DNA from: Hygrophila difformis
Taxonomy: Eukaryota > Streptophyta > Magnoliopsida > Lamiales > Acanthaceae
DNA: 64,000 bases
Reading direction: 5' to 3'
NCBI GenBank assembly: GCA_030278955.1
Contig: JAOANR010000003.1
Coordinates: 22,219,050-22,283,049, forward strand
Shown: in pieces, positions 12,240 through 24,146 of the stretch
Layout of the letters: each line of letters starts with the position of its first letter
Numbering within the stretch: the first letter of the stretch is position 1
Notes under the pieces: generated by a model
Database searches by the model: none
Told to the model about the DNA's origin: nothing
The model's input: the letters and a program-made list of their open reading frames with translations, nothing else
Position numbers and translations under genes: made by a program

Positions 12240-15200
12240 TCAGTGCAAGAAATCTTTCATTGGATCATCATGGTGAACCCTCTTCATCCTGTATGCCTCC
12301 ATATCTTCAGCCGTGACCTGCAAAAGCCAAACCGAGATCAAAATCACCATAGGCGTAATCATGGCTCAAGAAACATAAGATTAAAAAACAAAACTGAAAA
12401 TACCTCATCACTCCACTTGACATTGTATTTGCGTTTTCTTTCATCTCTCTCTTCTTTCTTCCTGTCATCCTCCTATTATATGGGAACATAAGACCAAGTG
12501 TTAAATATCAGTACCAACTCATTCTCCTACAAATTTACTGTAAAAATAAAACTATGCCAAAATCAAATAAGCCATGCTATGACCACCCGAAAAAGGTGGC
12601 TTTAGCTCAACTCATCCGAGGTTATATATGGTGACAGCATTTTATATAAGATTCACATTGTTACAAGAACAAACACATCAAGCGTGAATAATCAAGAATG
12701 CTAAAAGATACTACCTTCTTAAGAGCATCAGTCAGTTTTTTCTGGTCCAAAACCAGATCATCAGGTACTTCAGAACCCCATGTTGCAAGGTTTTTCGCTT
12801 CAGCCGGCGCAGGTGTATCTGTTTTCACAAAATATATAATTTCAGATAGAATACCAATTTAGGCAAATTTAGTGGTAAAATAGTAGACAACACCAAATGT
12901 TAATGAAGCACAAAAGCAAATTGGAAATCGCATCACCTTCAGCAGCCTCTTTCCGAGCAATATTAGCTTTCATGAGATCAGCTGCAGCTTCAGCAGCCTC
13001 AATACCGGAAGAGCCAGTACAATAGCTGTTTCTGACTGTCTGCTGGCAACATTTGTAGCCCCATTGGTGATCTTTCCACCATGAACCCCAGACGGTTGTG
13101 TGGTTGTTAATGAAAACATCTTCTTCGTACTTGCTTTTGGGAAGGGCAGTTTCCTGAAAACATTATGAATGCAACGCGTCAATTCAACTCAGGAAAAGGT
13201 CTACCGCAAGAGCAATGAAACACCATTTCATGTTTCCATGAGTTCATACCTGGCCCTTTATAATTCTTCCAGCACGATCATATTCAACCTCCTTCTCACT
13301 TTGTCCCAGCAAAAGTTCTCGTGGAAGTTCTTCATCAGTAGCAGCATTGCCATACTTCTCCATGATTTTGTCTTTTGTTTGGTACTTCAACTTCTCCTTA
13401 TTGATCTTGAAGTTCTTGTAAAGTAACTCAGCTTGTGATGGAGCTGCTTGCATATGAACATCTTGACCCTTATCAAATGCTTCCCAAGCATGAATATTGA
13501 GCTGCTTGAACTCCAAAGCTTGACCACTCACTCTATTATAGTTATCACCCTTCAATTGTCAAAAGAAGCTAATTTATACCATTGAGTGTGACCATTTTAG
13601 CACAAATATCAATGACTATATAGATAATACTTACAGCATAGAATTTCTCATTTGGATCCATGTCTGGAAGAGGATCCTCACGCATAGAACGGGTTTTGGG
13701 GTCATAGTGAGCAGAATTAACATCGAGATTAAGAAGATATTTAGCAGTATCCTCTCGAATACGTAAATTCCTGGTCAAAAGAAGAATCATTATGCATGAT
13801 TGCATGTTTTTTCAAGTTGAAATTCACATTCACACATCATCATTATGAAGAGTAAGATAAGTAAACAATGATTGAACTTCCACACAACATATAATCAACA
13901 CTCAATCACGCAGTAAAGTGTAAACTAGTAATTCAAATTCATATCGTGTGGACTACAAGAGAACAGAAATCAGTGGCTTCACTTCTATACAGAACATAAC
14001 CAAAACTCAAATATGGCCCCAAATGACTAACTCATGCAATCAGATGATCACAGAAAAAAGAATAAATTCAAAATACAATATGAATACTTACCTAACGGTA
14101 CCAGTGCTACCACCACCAGTAGTACGCACACGCTTTTCCACCTTTGCAAAGTCCATTTGCTTGCTCTCATCAACTTTTGCCTCATCAATTTTCAGAGAGT
14201 CCTCGTCATTATCCTCATCATCACTAACCCCATCTTCGACTTGGTTATTATTTTTCTCTTCCAACTTTTTTAGCTGTTGATCCTTCAAATACTTGCTTCT
14301 TGCCTCATCCCTAGCTTCATACCTCTGAATTACATGCGCATAAGAAGCAGCATCATATCCATTCCAACGGTCTCGTTTTCCATCGTAATCAAGCTCAAAG
14401 GTCTCTATCTTCTCATCTGGGGCAATATATTTGCCAGTCCACTTTGCTCCCACTTTGCGTGGTCTTTCCACACATGATTTCTTATCATGTGTCATAGCCC
14501 CACAGCTGTAACAAGAAGAAATTGGCTTTAGGGTAAAATCATTGTTTTCAAGTTCATACTACAAAAACATCTCAAGAAGAAAAATGAAATTATCACTCCA
14601 CCAAAATACTACCCCCAAATTTTAGAGATAAAAACATGCATTTATTGTAGTGCATATGATTAATAGACATATTCTTTTACCCTCAAGTAGAAGCTTATTT
14701 ATATGGGGCAAAATAATTGGGTATAGGCCTGGGAAAAAAAATAGCGCAATTATGGATTTAACAATAATATCGTAGTTATAATATTATATTAGCATCGATT
14801 TGTTTCTTATAAGCAGTGTATATTTATTTTATGACATATTGACCATGATCATTAATACCTCATGTAGTAAACAATGTTTATGCATTACCATAACTTTGCA
14901 TGCCTTGTTCAATCATGAGGAGAGAACAGAACAATAAAATGTAATATTAATGATAATTCTACAATTTGTACAATAATGATGAAAAATCAGGAAAAAAGGT
15001 TGCAAAAAATATTTTAAAATAGACAAATCCACATGTGTTTCACATACTTTTCACAAGCACCCTTCCTGAATTTGTCTGCTTGAAATGTTTTTGCACCTCT
15101 ATCATACCACGATTTGGTGTAGTTTGGATCCGACTTCCACTTCCTTTGATGTTTCAAACTCTAAAAGCACCAAGAAGCAAAAAATTCAATCCATCTTTTA

Positions 15201-15768
15201 GTCATACAACCAGAGATTAATACCAAAAGAGTCGGAACTCAGAACAAATTTCAAGAAGCTAAAGATAACAATATAACTTACTGGTCTCTCGGCATTGAGA
15301 TACCAGGGAGCCGAGGACATGTATTGTGGAATGTGAGGATTGATTTCCTTTCCATCCTCGTCTACTTCAGCAGGTGCAAGCCCAGCCTTACGGGCTTCTT
15401 CTAATTCGATTTGCTTCCTATGATCCTCCCTAGATTTAAATGCCACTGCAATCCAAAAGAGCAGGGATTCAAAACAAAAATACACCAAATATAACAACGG
15501 AAGACAACAAAATTGGTAAATTATAAAAATCAAATACATGAAATGATTAAGAAAAACCCTAATGCAATCTTGATCTAAGAATTAAGATATCCATCATCAG
15601 ATCCCAATTAGGGATACAAGTATATTAACAGGTTTAAGAATAGAAATCCCTCATAAGCATATAGATAAAATCCCAAAAGACGCAACACCACACAAATTGC
15701 AAAAGTGAAACACTTTCATGACAAATCAAAACAGGAAAGGAAGAAGCAGTACCTGAAGCTGTAGCCAT
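12240..15768 (-). CDS. SLU7: Pre-mRNA-splicing factor SLU7
   Basis: Ten exons join in frame on the minus strand: 15753-15768, 15282-15445, 15048-15160, 14092-14505, 13635-13770, 13250-13549, 12937-13153, 12715-12818, 12404-12472 and 12240-12317. Together they encode 536 residues, close to the usual plant SLU7 length. Landmarks are the N-terminal [17 protein letters not shown], a CCHC zinc knuckle of CX2CX4HX4C form ([14 protein letters not shown]) formed across the exon 3/4 junction, an acidic Asp/Glu stretch at the end of exon 4, and the conserved block around [23 protein letters not shown]7 acts in 3' splice-site choice in the second catalytic step of nuclear splicing. All borders are GT-AG and no break is seen. 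The first coding exon is only 16 bases. A 5'UTR acceptor (tgcag on the minus strand) lies just upstream of the ATG, so a leader intron is likely. Confidence 0.96.
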
Positions 15769-17932
15769 GATTAAAAGCTGCAGAAATCAAACCACAAAGA
15801 GAGGGGAATCAGATTACTGGTATCATCAATAGAAAAGAGGAATACAAGAATATGAGTGGGTATCAGGAACAGTTCAGTTGCCCCTAAAATTAAGATTGAA
15901 AAGGATTGAGATATATATAAAATCAAATATATGTTCTCAGGTATTCACAAAAACGTAATCAAACTATATCTATTGAACTATATGTCAGGTGCACTAGATA
16001 ACTCTTTCTCAATTGAATCGAGAACCAAAAATAAATCTAATAAAGCTGACTTCGAAGAGTTTACACACCATTGCTTAGCCAAATATCACAAAGAATTCTA
16101 CTCAACCAAAGACAACCAACTTCCTATAGTAGATTTAATTTTGGCTAGTATACACTATATACACATTTGTAAATAGTGACAGATGTTTATAATTAATTTT
16201 TTAAAATAAACGCACCACAAACTTAAACCCTGAAATAAATAAGTATGCTTGCTTTTGCTTACAATCAAAAAATAAATATCATAACATAAAAAGCTAATGC
16301 CACATCCAGCAAAAAGAAAAAGGTTTAAAATATGCCATGTTTAAGATTGGAGAATAATCAGTACCTGATCTCCCTATAGCCCACAGAGTAGCTGGACAAC
16401 TAACTGGAGAACTACACAATTGAGCCTACAAATTCCAGAATCACCTACCATGTTAACATCGTAAACAAAAAATGAAAGTGTCCTGTATAGAGATATTCGA
16501 ATTTATGGATAAATCTATAATGCATGCATTAAAAATTATTAGATTTGAAATTCATTGTTTGGATCTCACAAACAAAAACAATCTATATTCACGAGAAAGA
16601 AAATAATCATCTTCTGTGACCAAGTATATGAAACAACTGCAATAATCAGAAATAACAAAAGAAAATTCGATATGATGATTCCTTCACTCCATGGATTCAC
16701 AAAGCTAGCCTATAAAGGGCCCTGTGTAGAAAAGATAAAATGCTATGAGCTCAGGTACAATTTCTTCAGATGCAAACTAATGAGACCATGCTTAGTGAAG
16801 AAAACCTTTCCACAGACGATGTTTATATTAGCATCAAAGTATTATCAGCGTGCGCGTATGTATGTACGGTAGACAGTATCAAACTCTATTGTGTCCAAAG
16901 GTTTTAAAATGTCGGTTTTAGTATCAATATCGGACATGTATATTTACGGAAAATTTCGGTGGAAATTTTGAAGATATTTAGAATTTCAGTTTCGATTTTA
17001 AAGTAATCAAGAAAACTAGTACAAAAGGTTGGAAAATTTTATTGAAATTTTAGACATTTCTTTCTACATTATTTTAGATATTTTAAAATATAAAAATTGA
17101 TGTTTAACATAAACAAATAAATAATTATATAAAATTAAAGAATAAATTATACTGATGAGCATAATTAATAAAAACTCAAACAAAAAAAAATGAATTTAAA
17201 TGATAATTTAGCTCCACTAATAACATCACAATAAATTCATACATTACTTATTGAATTCAATATTTAAAACATGAGTTTCTGAGAGAATCAAAATGGACAT
17301 TTTCCAAATTCCCTCCACTCTCCTGCCAATAAAATTTAGTAACTTGGTGACGATACTCATTCCATGACATACTATACCCATAATATTGTTGATAACGTGC
17401 AATAATTAATTGGCATGACATGATCAAACTGTGACCAAATTAGATTTTTCATTTTAATGATTTTTCCTTTTTACCCCCCCTTTTTTGAATTAGAATTTCG
17501 GACCTCAGGTATGGGTGAAATTTGGACCGAAATTTTGTAAAAGATGTTGGAGGTGAAATTTCGCAACCCAAAATTTCGTCAAAATTTCGAGGTTTGATGG
17601 ATACTCATAAATTAAAGAAATCAAGAAAACTAGTGTACAGCTTACAATCAACAAACGAAAAACATAGTTAGACCATATCTATCAAACTCTAGCTTCACGA
17701 TTTAAAAGAAAAAAGCTCAACAAAATAATCAATTCACTAACCGCAGCGCCAGGCGGAGGCAGATCAGGGAGAGCAAGGACCGATTGCGAAGACGCGACGT
17801 CCAAGCAGCGGAGGTGGAATCACAGGAGGTGGCGGCGGCGGCCGGGGGAGGAGGTTAGCGGCGAAGAAGGGAAAGGGTAGGGATTGGACGGGGAAGAGGA
17901 TTTAGTAAAAGGGGATCGCAAGCCCTAGATAG

Positions 17933-17971
<39 letters not shown>

Positions 17972-18023
17972 ATCCAATCAAAAGAATTACAGAGTGAATT
18001 TAATGAATGCTATTTATACAGTA
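15769..18023 (-). promoter_or_regulatory. Probable SLU7 leader intron, leader exon and promoter
   Basis: The acceptor just upstream of the SLU7 ATG (about 15782) implies a leader intron. A GC-rich patch at 17740-17940 holds a plausible donor on the minus strand (ctgcg|gttagtg) and is the best candidate for the leader exon. A (CT)n tract in the sense of the gene lies at its outer edge (17937-17968). The intervening 16000-17700 is AT-rich. Its part at 16880-17610 repeats the word aaatttcg and looks like repeat-derived DNA. The transcription start is not determined. Confidence 0.45.
17937..17968. repeat. (AG)n microsatellite near the SLU7 promoter
   Basis: Uninterrupted AG repeat; it reads (CT)n on the SLU7 sense strand, a common feature of plant core promoters and leaders. 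Confidence 0.9.
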
Positions 18024-18381
18024 CTCCCTCGTTTTTTTTCCTGCATTTTTAACATGAATATTTTCGATTTCCGAATTACATAAAGTTTAATAATCTAAAA
18101 TTAGTACTTACTCTTTTTTTTTTCTTTTTTTTTTATTTAATTTGCCCCAATTGATTTTGGGTACTATTCACACTTAAATTTTTATTAGTTATATAAATTA
18201 AAGTATAGTCAAGTTGATATTTAAGATTCATCGTGTCGTTTACTTTTTAAATATAGAACTTTTAGAATTTTTACTTATATCAAACTTGAGTTATTAATAT
18301 AATCGCTCCAATCATACGTCCTCCAAGATTCTCCTAATCTCTCCAAGATTTTCCCTTAAAAGTCCGACTTCTTCTTTACTG

Positions 18382-19877
18382 ATGGCGGAGGATACCACCG
18401 CCGATCATGGTGGCGTTCCCCCTGATGCTTCTGATGGCCGTTCCAATAAGAGACAAAGGTCTCTTTATAGCGAAGTCACCCGAAGGAATGCTGGCTTTGT
18501 GCATGTCCCGCTAGATGAACTTCTTGAAGATTTAGAAGGTGACCCGTCGGATATAGTTGTTACCAGAGAAGGGGGTATCCCTCGTATTACCCTTTCTAGC
18601 AGCTTCAAGGCTAGTCTGCTCCGGCCTTGGGCACATGCCGTTGTGTTAAAATTCGTTGGTCGTCAAGTCTCCTACCGGATTCTCAAAGCTCGTCTTGAAC
18701 AAATTTGGCCTGCGGCGGCATCTTCCAGCTTGATCGATTTGGAAAACGGATATTATATCATGCGTTTTACATCGGAGGACGATTCTTTGCACGCCCTCAC
18801 TGGCGGGCCGTGGATGGTCTTAGGGCACTATCTCCATGTGCAACGTTGGGAAGAAAAGTTCAACCCTAGAACCAACATTATCAAATCTATGGTTCTTTGG
18901 GCCCGTATCCCCACCCTTCCTATTTTCCTCTACAATCGACGCATTCTTGCACTGGCAGGGGCTGAAATCGGCCAAGTGATTAGTGTGGACTTCAATACGG
19001 ACAAAACCTCTAGAGCACAGTATGCAAGATTGGCCGTTCGTGTCGATATCGATCAACCCCTTACTTCCCAAGTCATTGTGGAAGATTGTCTTCTCACTGT
19101 CGAATATGAAAATCTGCGTTCTGTTTGTTTTAAGTGTGGCAAGATTGGCCATTCCCAAGATCAATGTCCTCCTCCTTCTGAGCCATCATTACCTTGTCAT
19201 CAATCTATTCCGGTGCCAGTTGCCCCCGAGCCCCTTCCTTCGACCCCTTCTTTTGGCCCGTGAATGATAGCCAAGAATAACCGGCGTAACAGAAATTCTA
19301 ATCCGGTTCGGAATCCCCAGCCCTTGCCTTCCTCGTCCCGTAATCGTTTCGACTCTTTGACAGAGGTTGATGAGGATAATTCTGATCATCCTTTTGTTAT
19401 TCCTACCCCCCGGTCTCCCACTCTTGATGTCAGTGGTCCTTCCTCTAGAGTTCCTCCTTTTTCTTCTCGCAAACCCCCAAGTGTTCCCAGACCTGTTGTT
19501 TCTTCCTCCCCCCCAGCAACCCTTCTAACCCTAACCCTATTCCTAAGATTGCTCCCGTGCCCTCTTCTTCGGATGGTTCTGTTCCTACTCGCATTCCCAA
19601 CTTTCATGGTTCTCGTATTGATCCTCAGCTGCCTGGTATTCCCCAGCCTTCAGGGGCCCGACTTTTCTCGGCTGATATATCACTACCGGCTTCCCATCAT
19701 AAAGCGGTCTCGGTGGTGGATCCTTCTATGGTAGGAAGCAAGAAGTCCAATGTTTATGCTTGGCATGGAAGACCTCCTGATATACCAATGGAGGATGCTC
19801 ATGAGCCGATGGATTTGGGTGATGATCGGGTGTCCTCAGTCCCTCTACGGGCGTCCAGTCTTCCTCCTCGGTTCTAG
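18382..19877 (+). pseudogene. LINE ORF1 (DUF4283 plus CCHC zinc knuckle), disrupted
   Basis: The first open part, 18382-19263 (293 codons), has the DUF4283-type fold seen in plant LINE ORF1 (residues about 60-200, with GPWMVLGHYLHVQRW) and a CCHC knuckle CFKCGKIGHSQDQC near residue 248. A TGA at 19261-19263 ends it. The same frame continues directly (NRRNRNS…RNRFDSLTEVDE), and the family usually has GPWM at this point, so the TGA most likely replaces a Trp codon. A second break lies in the C-run around 19508-19514, after which the coding sense moves to another frame and ends at 19877, 28 bases before ORF2. ORF1 protein coats the LINE RNA in the ribonucleoprotein. As it stands only a truncated product could be made. 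Confidence 0.85.
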
Positions 19878-19905
19878 CCACCTTCTATCTTGTCTTTTAT
19901 TTTGT

Positions 19906-22900
19906 ATGAATATTACGATTGCTGTTTGGAATGTACAGGGAGCGGGTTCGAAAGCTTTTGGGAGAGAATTTCGAGATATGACATATCAGAAGCATGTTGA
20001 TATTATTGCTTTGATGGAACCGCGGATTAGTGGTGCTCGGGCGGATCATTTTATTCGGACTAGTGGATTTCATAAATCTTTTCGTATTGAAGCTGTTGGT
20101 TTTTCTGGAGGCATCTGGATTCTGTGGAAGGATCACATCGATGTGGAAATTTTGGAGTGCCATTCTCAATTTATAGATGCCTTAGTTTCGGCCAACTCGT
20201 TTTCGATTCATGTTACCTTCGTCTATGCCGCTCCTAATGTTTACCGCCGCACCTGGTTATGGCCTCAATTATCTCGGATTCAGTCATCCTCACAAGGTCC
20301 TTGGTTACTTGGGGGAGATTTGAATTGTATTGCTTCCCTTTCGGAATCTCAAGGGGGCAGTGGGTCTCTTCTTTCTTGTCGTGAGCTTCGTTCTTGGATT
20401 GACAATAATGATATGGTTGATCTCAAGACTATTGGTAGTAAGTTTACTTGGGCTAGAGGTTCTCTCAGGCGTCGACTTGATCGTTTTTTGGGTAACTCTG
20501 AATGGCATCGCATATTCCCTTCATGCAGCGTTAGAGTTTTGCCTCGACTCCAGTCGGATCATGCTCCTCTTGTTCTTAATGTTTCTGATGGTGTATCTGC
20601 TAGACCCGGTCGTCCTCCTTACCAATTTCGTTACAGGGTGGCTTGGCAAAATCACAAGGAGTTTCTTAATATTGTTAAGCATACATGGGGGTCTGATGAC
20701 TCTCTCTTGACTAAAATGGCTTCTTTCAGGGCTTTAGCGTCTAGATGGCATTTGGATATGGACTCATCTACTGTCAAGCGGAAAGGCCGTATTAGAGCTC
20801 GACTGGAGGGTATTGAAAGGATTCTGAATTGGACTGATGATGTTTTTCTTGCTAGATTGCATCGCAGCCTTAGTACGGACTTGGCAAAAATTCTGGAGGA
20901 AGAAGAATCTTTGCTACTTCAGAGATCAACTAGAGATTGGAACTTGGCTGGTGACTTGAATTCTAAATTTTTCCATTCTTTTGTGAGAGGCAGGCGAGCA
21001 AAGAAGATGTTTTCAGTTTTGAAGGATCATTCGGGCAATCTTTTCAGTGATCCTTTGTCTATCCATGCTATGGTTACTAGCTTCTTTCAGGATCTCTATT
21101 CTGAGACATCTAATTTGTCTTCTTTTCATTATCATTTTTGTGTTGAATTCCCTCGTATTACTGACTTGGAGGCTGTCTCACTTGCTACTGACATGTCTAA
21201 GGAAGAAATTTGTAATGCTGTGCATAGTATGGCTCCTCTCAAAGCACCTGGCCCGGATGGTCTTCATGCTTCCTTTTATCATCATAATTGGAAATGTGTG
21301 GGTCCTGCGGTCACTAGTTTTCTTCAGGAGTGTTTCAAGGGTCGAGAGTCTATTGCTTCTGTCAATCAGTCTCTTATTGTTCTTATTGCTAAAGTGTCCA
21401 ATCCTACTTCTGTGACTCAATTTCGCCCCATTAGCCTGTGCAACGTTGTTTATAAGATTTTCACCAAAACTCTTGCTAATAGGTTGTCTCTGATCATGCC
21501 CAATATTATTTCTCCTGGTCAAGCAAGTTTTGTTAAAGGGAGAGTGATTCAGGATAATATCATTATTTGTAATGAGGTGGTTCATTTTCTCGATAAATCT
21601 ACTGCTAAACCGGGGTATATGATGATCAAACTTGATTTGGAGAAAGCGTATGATAAGTTGAGATGGAGCTATCTTCGAGATACTTTAATCCTGGCCGGTT
21701 TTCCTCAGCCTTTTCGTGATGCTATTATGAAGTGTGTAGAGTCCCCTTCTTTCCAAGTTATTTGGAATGGGTTTCCTTCTCATCCTTTTCATCCTTCCCG
21801 TGGTGTTCGGCAAGGAGATCCCATTTCTCCCTATCTTTTTATCTTATGCATGGAGCGCCTTGCCACTATGATCAATCAGGCTGTCCACTCGGGTTATTGG
21901 CATCCTATTCAGTGGGATAAAGGGAGTCTCCAAATTCCATTTATTTTTTTTGCTGATGATATACTCCTTTTTGCTAGAGCCTCTACTGATCAAGCTACTA
22001 TTATTAATCATATTCTTTCCTTGTTTGGGCAGGAGTCGGGTCTGGTAATCAACACCAGTAAATCCAAAATTCTTTTTGGTAATGCTGTCTCGCGATCTAC
22101 TCGCCATGACATTGAGCGGGTGCTTGGTATTAGTAGCTCTTCTAGCCTGGGTTCTTATCTAGGCATTCCTATTATTTCTGGAAAACGGTCCTCTTCTCAT
22201 TTTCACTTTCTTCTTGATAACATGAGATCCAAACTTAATTCCTGGTCCTGTAGATTTCTCAGTTTTGCAGGGAGACTAACTCTTACCAAGTCCGTTCTTC
22301 AATCCCTGTGCATGTATACCATGCAAGTTATGAGGATTCCTCGTCGAATTATATTGGAAATGGAGAGCATTTGTCGTAATTTTTTGTGGGGATCTACTTG
22401 TAACTCTAGAAAAATTCATCTTCTGGCTTGGGACTTTGTTACTAAACAAGTGGACCAAGGGGGTTTGGGGATATTTAATCTTTCAAGCCTCAACAATGCT
22501 CTTTTGATGAAGTGTTGTTGGAGTCTCCTTACGCGTTCTACGACCTGGACTTCTTTGCTCAAAAAGCGCTATGGCTGGGCTTTTCATACGTTTAAACAAA
22601 AACCCCAGTCTATGTCTTATTTTGCTAGAGATATTCTCTCCATTTGGCCTACCTTTTACTCCATGGTTGCTTGGCGTCTGGGAGATGGTTCGTCTATTCT
22701 TTTTTGGAGTGACAAGTGGATTAATTCCGACATTGTTTTGCAGGACCATGCTTCCAGAATTCTGAGTGCGGAGGAGCTGCTGCGTTCGGTGGAGTCTTAT
22801 TATTCCCAGGGTACTTGGAACCTGCATGAGATCGTTGGCTGCCTTCCTTGGGAGTTGGTGAAGCTTATCATTCCACTTTCCATATCTCCGAGTGTTCCGG

Positions 22901-23982
22901 ATCGGCCGATTTGGATTCCTTCTCCGAGAGGTCTCTTTTCAGTCCTTAGTGCACGTCTGGCCCTTGATCCGTCCTTCAATAATCCCTCCCCCAATAGGAG
23001 TATATGGAAGTCTATTTGGCGTTGGCCTTGCTTGCAGAGAACTCGGGCTTTCCTTTGGCTTTGCATGAATAATCGTCTTCCTACTCGGATGGAGCTTCGT
23101 CGCAGGCGCATTGTTGATGATGATCTGTGCTCTAAATGTGGCATGGTTGAGTCCATTATCCACGTGTTGCGGGATTGTCCTGATTCGTCCCTGGTTTGGT
23201 TAAGGTTGGGAGTTCTGTCTTCCGATAGATTTTGGACCCTTCCAATCTGTGATTGGATCACCTCTCATCAACCAATTCATGTGGGTTTTGAGACCGCTTC
23301 TCTTTTTGCCTTTGGAGCCTGGTATATTTGGAAGGCGAGATGCCAGGAACTCTATGCTCACAAGTCTATTAATTGGCATCAGCTGCATTCTGTCATTCTT
23401 CGTCTTAAGGACCAGTATGATATGGCGCAAGAGTCGGCCTGCAGATTGGGTAGATCTTCCTGGAGATTGGAACGTATCAGTTGGACTCCTCCCCCCGATG
23501 GTTGGGCTAAAGGGAATTGTGATGGTAGCTTTGGCACGTCTGGTAGCAGATGTGGTGCTGTGATCCGCGATAGCAACGGTGTATGGTTGGGGGGTATTCG
23601 AGCCAAGGTTAATTCTGTTGATCCTTTTCATACCGAAGCTTGGGCTATTCTCTTTTGTCTTCAGGAGGCTTGGGAGTTAGGTATCATGAAATTGATTGTT
23701 GAATCGGACAACGCTCAGGTGGTGGAGTTTCTTAACAATAATGATGAAGTTGTAGGTCCTGCTGCACCAGTTTTCTCTAAGATCCGAGATCTCAAAACTC
23801 ATAATTGGGATCTTAAGTTCTCTTTTATTCCTCGTGAGGCCAATGAGGTGGCTGATCATCTTATTAGAGATAGGCATTGGTCCCTTAGTGTTGAGCATCT
23901 TCCCCGGCCCCCGGATTGTATTTGTAATGCTCTAGCTCATGATTTGATTGGGTTTTCCCATTTGAGGCAAGTCCTCCAATAA
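19906..23982 (+). CDS. LINE ORF2: endonuclease, reverse transcriptase, RNase H
   Basis: One uninterrupted frame of 1358 residues. The upstream in-frame ATG at 19750 overlaps ORF1; the start at 19906 (MNITIAVWNVQGAG) fits the beginning of the endonuclease domain better. Domains in order: APE-type endonuclease (about 1-225; GGDLNCI, SDHAPL), reverse transcriptase (about 440-750; GPDGLHASF, FRPISLCNVVYKI, catalytic FADD near 681), an RVT zinc-finger-like region (about 1030-1100; CSKCG, IHVLRDC), and RNase H (about 1200-1330; CDGS near 1204, ESDNAQ near 1266, ANEVADHL near 1312). It nicks target DNA and reverse transcribes the LINE RNA in place. No stop or frameshift is present, so this copy could drive retrotransposition in trans even though ORF1 is broken. 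Confidence 0.95.
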   Translation: MNITIAVWNVQGAGSKAFGREFRDMTYQKHVDIIALMEPRISGARADHFIRTSGFHKSFRIEAVGFSGGIWILWKDHIDVEILECHSQFIDALVSANSFSIHVTFVYAAPNVYRRTWLWPQLSRIQSSSQGPWLLGGDLNCIASLSESQGGSGSLLSCRELRSWIDNNDMVDLKTIGSKFTWARGSLRRRLDRFLGNSEWHRIFPSCSVRVLPRLQSDHAPLVLNVSDGVSARPGRPPYQFRYRVAWQNHKEFLNIVKHTWGSDDSLLTKMASFRALASRWHLDMDSSTVKRKGRIRARLEGIERILNWTDDVFLARLHRSLSTDLAKILEEEESLLLQRSTRDWNLAGDLNSKFFHSFVRGRRAKKMFSVLKDHSGNLFSDPLSIHAMVTSFFQDLYSETSNLSSFHYHFCVEFPRITDLEAVSLATDMSKEEICNAVHSMAPLKAPGPDGLHASFYHHNWKCVGPAVTSFLQECFKGRESIASVNQSLIVLIAKVSNPTSVTQFRPISLCNVVYKIFTKTLANRLSLIMPNIISPGQASFVKGRVIQDNIIICNEVVHFLDKSTAKPGYMMIKLDLEKAYDKLRWSYLRDTLILAGFPQPFRDAIMKCVESPSFQVIWNGFPSHPFHPSRGVRQGDPISPYLFILCMERLATMINQAVHSGYWHPIQWDKGSLQIPFIFFADDILLFARASTDQATIINHILSLFGQESGLVINTSKSKILFGNAVSRSTRHDIERVLGISSSSSLGSYLGIPIISGKRSSSHFHFLLDNMRSKLNSWSCRFLSFAGRLTLTKSVLQSLCMYTMQVMRIPRRIILEMESICRNFLWGSTCNSRKIHLLAWDFVTKQVDQGGLGIFNLSSLNNALLMKCCWSLLTRSTTWTSLLKKRYGWAFHTFKQKPQSMSYFARDILSIWPTFYSMVAWRLGDGSSILFWSDKWINSDIVLQDHASRILSAEELLRSVESYYSQGTWNLHEIVGCLPWELVKLIIPLSISPSVPDRPIWIPSPRGLFSVLSARLALDPSFNNPSPNRSIWKSIWRWPCLQRTRAFLWLCMNNRLPTRMELRRRRIVDDDLCSKCGMVESIIHVLRDCPDSSLVWLRLGVLSSDRFWTLPICDWITSHQPIHVGFETASLFAFGAWYIWKARCQELYAHKSINWHQLHSVILRLKDQYDMAQESACRLGRSSWRLERISWTPPPDGWAKGNCDGSFGTSGSRCGAVIRDSNGVWLGGIRAKVNSVDPFHTEAWAILFCLQEAWELGIMKLIVESDNAQVVEFLNNNDEVVGPAAPVFSKIRDLKTHNWDLKFSFIPREANEVADHLIRDRHWSLSVEHLPRPPDCICNALAHDLIGFSHLRQVLQ

Positions 23983-24146
23983 AATGGCTTCGGCCCTCCT
24001 TCTTCCCGAAAAAAAAACTTGAGTTATTAATAGTTTAATTAAAATGTGCATTGGATTATGTTATTGATGGGTCCATAGCAAAAAAAACAAAAAAATAAAG
24101 GAAGTATATGGTTAGATGAATATAAAAATATTTTATCCAACAATTA

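Larger units (their letters stand above)
18300..24015 (+). mobile_element. Full-length L1-type LINE
   Basis: It is flanked by a perfect 17-bp target duplication, aacttgagttattaata, at 18283-18299 and 24016-24032. The element has a short 5'UTR, ORF1 (nucleic-acid binding), ORF2 (endonuclease, reverse transcriptase, RNase H) and a short A-rich tail (24009-24017). The order and the C-terminal RNase H are typical of plant L1 elements. The perfect duplication and open ORF2 point to a fairly recent insertion. Confidence 0.93.
18024..24104. mobile_element. Stowaway-like MITE split by a LINE
   Basis: The left end ctccctcgtttttt at 18024 follows TA (18022-18023). The inverted counterpart ends …aaggaag at 24104, followed by TA (24105-24106). 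Removing the LINE and one target copy (18300-24032) leaves a MITE of about 350 bp whose interior matches the other Stowaway copies (tatagtcaag, ttttagaatttttactta, aatgtgcattggatt). The host MITE is therefore older than the LINE. Confidence 0.8.
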
